A stretch of DNA of 8,473 nucleotides. It comes from an uncultured Eubacteriales bacterium (GTDB taxonomy: Bacteria > Bacillota > Clostridia > Oscillospirales > Oscillospiraceae). Where the stretch lies: the NCBI GenBank assembly GCA_905201305.1, contig CAJKNS010000093.1, forward strand, positions 1 through 8,473, written 5' to 3'. Made by a program: the position numbers and the translations under genes. Below the pieces are notes generated by a model. It was not told the DNA's origin, did no database searches, and saw only the letters and a program-made list of their open reading frames with translations. Positions 7,202 to 8,473 of this stretch are shown piece after piece. Every line of letters starts with the position of its first letter. Positions within the stretch are counted from its first letter, which is position 1.

Positions 7202-7289
7202 TATAGGCAACACCGTACAAATGCGTCTGCGGATTCTGCCGGATCTTTTTCGCCAGACTCCCTTGCCAATTTGTGCGGTATTTCCTATA
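7202..7289. repeat. 88-bp fold-back repeat, copy B (related to 3520-3679)
   Basis: The left end reads TATAGGCAACACCGTACAAATG, split as TATAGGCAACACC then GTACAAATG, and the right end on the minus strand reads TATAGGAAATACCGCACAAA, so the two ends are imperfect inverted repeats. Its first ~55 bases align with the minus strand of copy A: GGCAACA-CG-ACAAATG at the end and GATCTTT-TCGCC further in. Its last ~24 bases match copy A's other end (CAATTT-TGCGGTATT-CC). The middle and most of the second arm are missing, so B looks like an internally deleted derivative. It lies between the divergent vanZ-like and OYE genes, 51 bases from the vanZ-like start. Confidence 0.65.
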
Positions 7290-7291
7290 TT
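7263..7291 (+). promoter_or_regulatory. Possible outward promoter at the edge of repeat copy B
   Basis: TTGCCA (7263-7268) and TATATT (7286-7291) are exactly 17 bases apart and span the right end of the repeat, pointing toward the OYE gene. It would start near 7298, upstream of the inverted repeat at 7309-7334. The stronger-placed promoter at 7355-7383 makes this one optional. Confidence 0.35.
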
Positions 7292-7308
7292 CTCCAAGTA
7301 TCAAACCA

Positions 7309-7334
7309 GTTCAGTCTCAGAAGATAAACTGAAC
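7309..7334. promoter_or_regulatory. Inverted repeat GTTCAGT-N12-ACTGAAC, possible operator
   Basis: Two perfect 7-base half sites, GTTCAGT and ACTGAAC, are separated by 12 bases, 21 bases upstream of the -35 at 7355. The geometry allows an activator or repressor dimer, but no regulator gene is present. GTTTAGTTTATC at 3693-3704 is a near match to the minus strand of the right half plus its spacer. Confidence 0.3.
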
Positions 7335-7354
7335 ATTCGCGCATCATTTCGCAG

Positions 7355-7383
7355 TTGTATTGCCTCCCACTTCTTGCTACAAT
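7355..7383 (+). promoter_or_regulatory. Promoter of the OYE-family gene
   Basis: TTGTAT (7355-7360) and TACAAT (7378-7383) are 17 bases apart, and TGC directly before TACAAT gives an extended -10. Transcription would start near 7390, leaving a leader of about 35 bases that contains AAGGAGG at 7413-7419, five bases before the ATG. Confidence 0.65.
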
Positions 7384-7424
7384 GGATTTAGTTTGAATCC
7401 TAACATAGGAAGAAGGAGGCAGCT

Positions 7425-8432
7425 ATGAATCACAGATACAAAAAAATTCTGACCCCCATCCGGGTGGGCGATGTGGTAATCCGCACCCGCATGGGCATGA
7501 GCAAGTGCAATTCCCAGGAGCAGCAGGGACCGGAAAACTTCCCCGCTGAGGGCACCATCCGTTTCATTGAGGACGCTGCCAAAAACGGTGCGTCTGTTAT
7601 CACCATGCCCTCCGCCACGCTGACCGAGCTGGACCGGAATCTCTGGGGGGATGCTGCGCTGTTCCCCATGAACAATGCCTTTGTCCACAACTATGTCATC
7701 CGGATGATTGACCGGGTACATGCCCACGGCAGTCTATGTCTCATGCAGAGCCACCGTCGGATGCCCGATGGTCTGAGCTTCTCGGAGCCCAAGCCCGGCG
7801 GCGGCTTTGGACCCTTTGGTCCCGGCGGTCCTCCTCCCGGCATGGGCGGAAACGGTCCGAAGAATCATCGGATCGGCACCGAGGGTCGTCCCGGTATGTC
7901 CTCCCGCGGTATGGGCGGCATGGGCGGCGGTCCCGGCGGCGGCGGTGAAAAGCACATGGCAACCGTTGAAGAGCTCCAGAACTGGATTGAGGACATTGCC
8001 AACGATGCGCTGGAATATCGCGGTCTGGGCTTTGACGTGGTGGAGATCACTCCCATCGGCGATGTGGGCGCAAACAACACCCGTACCGACCAGTATGGCG
8101 GCAGTCTGAAAAACCGCTGCCGTGCCACCACGGAGCTGCTCCAGCGGATTCGCGCCCTGTGCGGTCCCTATTTCCTGATTTCCATGCAGGTTACTGCCGC
8201 ATTTGATCCCCAGTGGATTGAGATGCTGAAAATTTGGGACGAATATGTGGACATCTATCATGTCCGTCCCCCCAGAAGCTATGGCGAGCATCCCAGCACC
8301 TACATTTTCCCGGAGCAGGATCCCCCGTCTCTGGCGCACACCAAGGCGCTAAAGGATGCCGGCGTCAATGCGGTCATCGGCGCTGCCTGCGGTTTCGTGC
8401 TGATGATGGTGCTGGATGTGGCGCTGGGCTGA
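7425..8432 (+). CDS. Old-yellow-enzyme-family oxidoreductase, Gly-rich insertion, aberrant ZIP-like C-terminus
   Basis: The N-terminal part matches the OYE/NADH:flavin oxidoreductase TIM barrel: YKKILTPIRVGDVVIRTRMGM at the start (split as YKKILTPIRVG, DVVIRTRMGM), FIEDAAKNGASVITM (47-61), DRVHAHGSLCLMQSHRR (96-112), EELQNWIEDIANDA (182-195), GLGFDVVEI (200-208) and TDQYGGSLKNRCR (221-233). These are FMN-dependent reductases of conjugated carbonyls and, in gut bacteria, of bile acids and steroids (BaiCD-like). Substrate here is unknown. Three oddities stand out. Residues about 124-175 are a Gly/Pro/Met-rich low-complexity insertion. The usual HxxH/HxxN catalytic segment before YGGS is replaced by EITPIGDVGANN and is shorter. 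The last barrel strands, with the FMN phosphate site, are absent: after KALKDAGVN the chain reads like a ZIP transporter end, GFVLMMVLDVALG. The start has AAGGAGG five bases upstream. OYE membership is secure; activity is doubtful. Confidence 0.75.
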   Translation: MNHRYKKILTPIRVGDVVIRTRMGMSKCNSQEQQGPENFPAEGTIRFIEDAAKNGASVITMPSATLTELDRNLWGDAALFPMNNAFVHNYVIRMIDRVHAHGSLCLMQSHRRMPDGLSFSEPKPGGGFGPFGPGGPPPGMGGNGPKNHRIGTEGRPGMSSRGMGGMGGGPGGGGEKHMATVEELQNWIEDIANDALEYRGLGFDVVEITPIGDVGANNTRTDQYGGSLKNRCRATTELLQRIRALCGPYFLISMQVTAAFDPQWIEMLKIWDEYVDIYHVRPPRSYGEHPSTYIFPEQDPPSLAHTKALKDAGVNAVIGAACGFVLMMVLDVALG

Positions 8433-8453
8433 GAACGCGATCAGGGAAAATAA

Positions 8454-8473
8454 AAAGAGGAAAAGCATTGCTT
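8454..8473 (+). terminator. Left part of a possible terminator, cut by window edge
   Basis: After the OYE-family stop the sequence becomes A-rich (AAAAAGAGGAAAAGC), then ATT, then GCTT at the edge. AAGC/GCTT already pairs, and the A-rich left side would need a T-rich right side beyond the window. If so, it would terminate the chimeric gene or be the old terminator of the ZIP gene. Confidence 0.3.

Noticed and set aside
7152..7304. N-terminal extension of the VanZ-like protein
   Set aside because: It is coded across repeat copy B, is not hydrophobic, and the ATG at 7151 has a strong AAAGGAG site.
7734..8339. Minus-strand frame of 201 codons opposite the OYE gene
   Set aside because: Antisense shadow; Ala/Gly/His-rich because the plus strand is Gly-rich there.
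1..8473. CRISPR array, tRNA, rRNA, transposase or phage genes
   Set aside because: None seen by eye: no regularly spaced direct repeats, no cloverleaf or T-loop GTTCRAN pattern in a tRNA setting, and no transposase-like reading frame.

Overview
The window looks like chromosomal DNA from a Gram-positive, moderately GC-rich Clostridia member, most likely a gut Oscillospirales-type organism. The evidence is the miaB-mutS gene order, strong GGAGG ribosome binding sites, AT-rich spacers with consensus sigma-A-type promoters, a VanZ-like protein, and an old-yellow-enzyme (OYE) family gene of the kind common in gut anaerobes. This assignment is inference; no marker fixes the genus.

Layout. (1) 1-3484, minus strand: a two-gene operon with miaB (tRNA methylthiotransferase) first and mutS (mismatch repair ATPase) second, joined by a one-base TAATG overlap. 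mutS runs off the left edge. (2) 3485-4022, 538 bases without a recognisable protein gene: a 160-bp fold-back repeat next to miaB (3520-3679), then a purine-rich minus-strand stretch ending in a perfect 10-bp terminator-like hairpin (a candidate structured ncRNA), then a consensus plus-strand promoter. (3) 4023-6574, plus strand: two genes with an ATGA overlap, a polytopic GT-C-type membrane glycosyltransferase and a GtrB/DPM1-like GT2 enzyme. They would form a lipid-linked sugar donor and transfer the sugar outside the membrane. They end at a strong hairpin at 6581-6610. (4) 6623-7151, minus strand: a vanZ-like gene followed, through an ATGA overlap, by the stub of a P-loop ATPase/kinase gene that seems to have lost almost all of its body. 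(5) 7152-7424: a second, shorter copy of the fold-back repeat (7202-7289), an inverted repeat and two plus-strand promoter candidates. (6) 7425-8432, plus strand: an OYE-family gene with a long Gly/Pro/Met-rich insertion, no recognisable catalytic His pair, and a C-terminus that stops reading like an OYE and instead reads like the end of a ZIP metal transporter.

The housekeeping genes and the glycosyltransferase pair look intact and ordinary. The points worth a second look are the two related fold-back repeats, the candidate ncRNA at 3735-3950, and the right-hand 1.9 kb, where two genes (P-loop stub and OYE/ZIP chimera) look like deletion products. No CRISPR array, tRNA, rRNA, transposase or prophage gene was seen, and I found no complete new defence or biosynthetic system.
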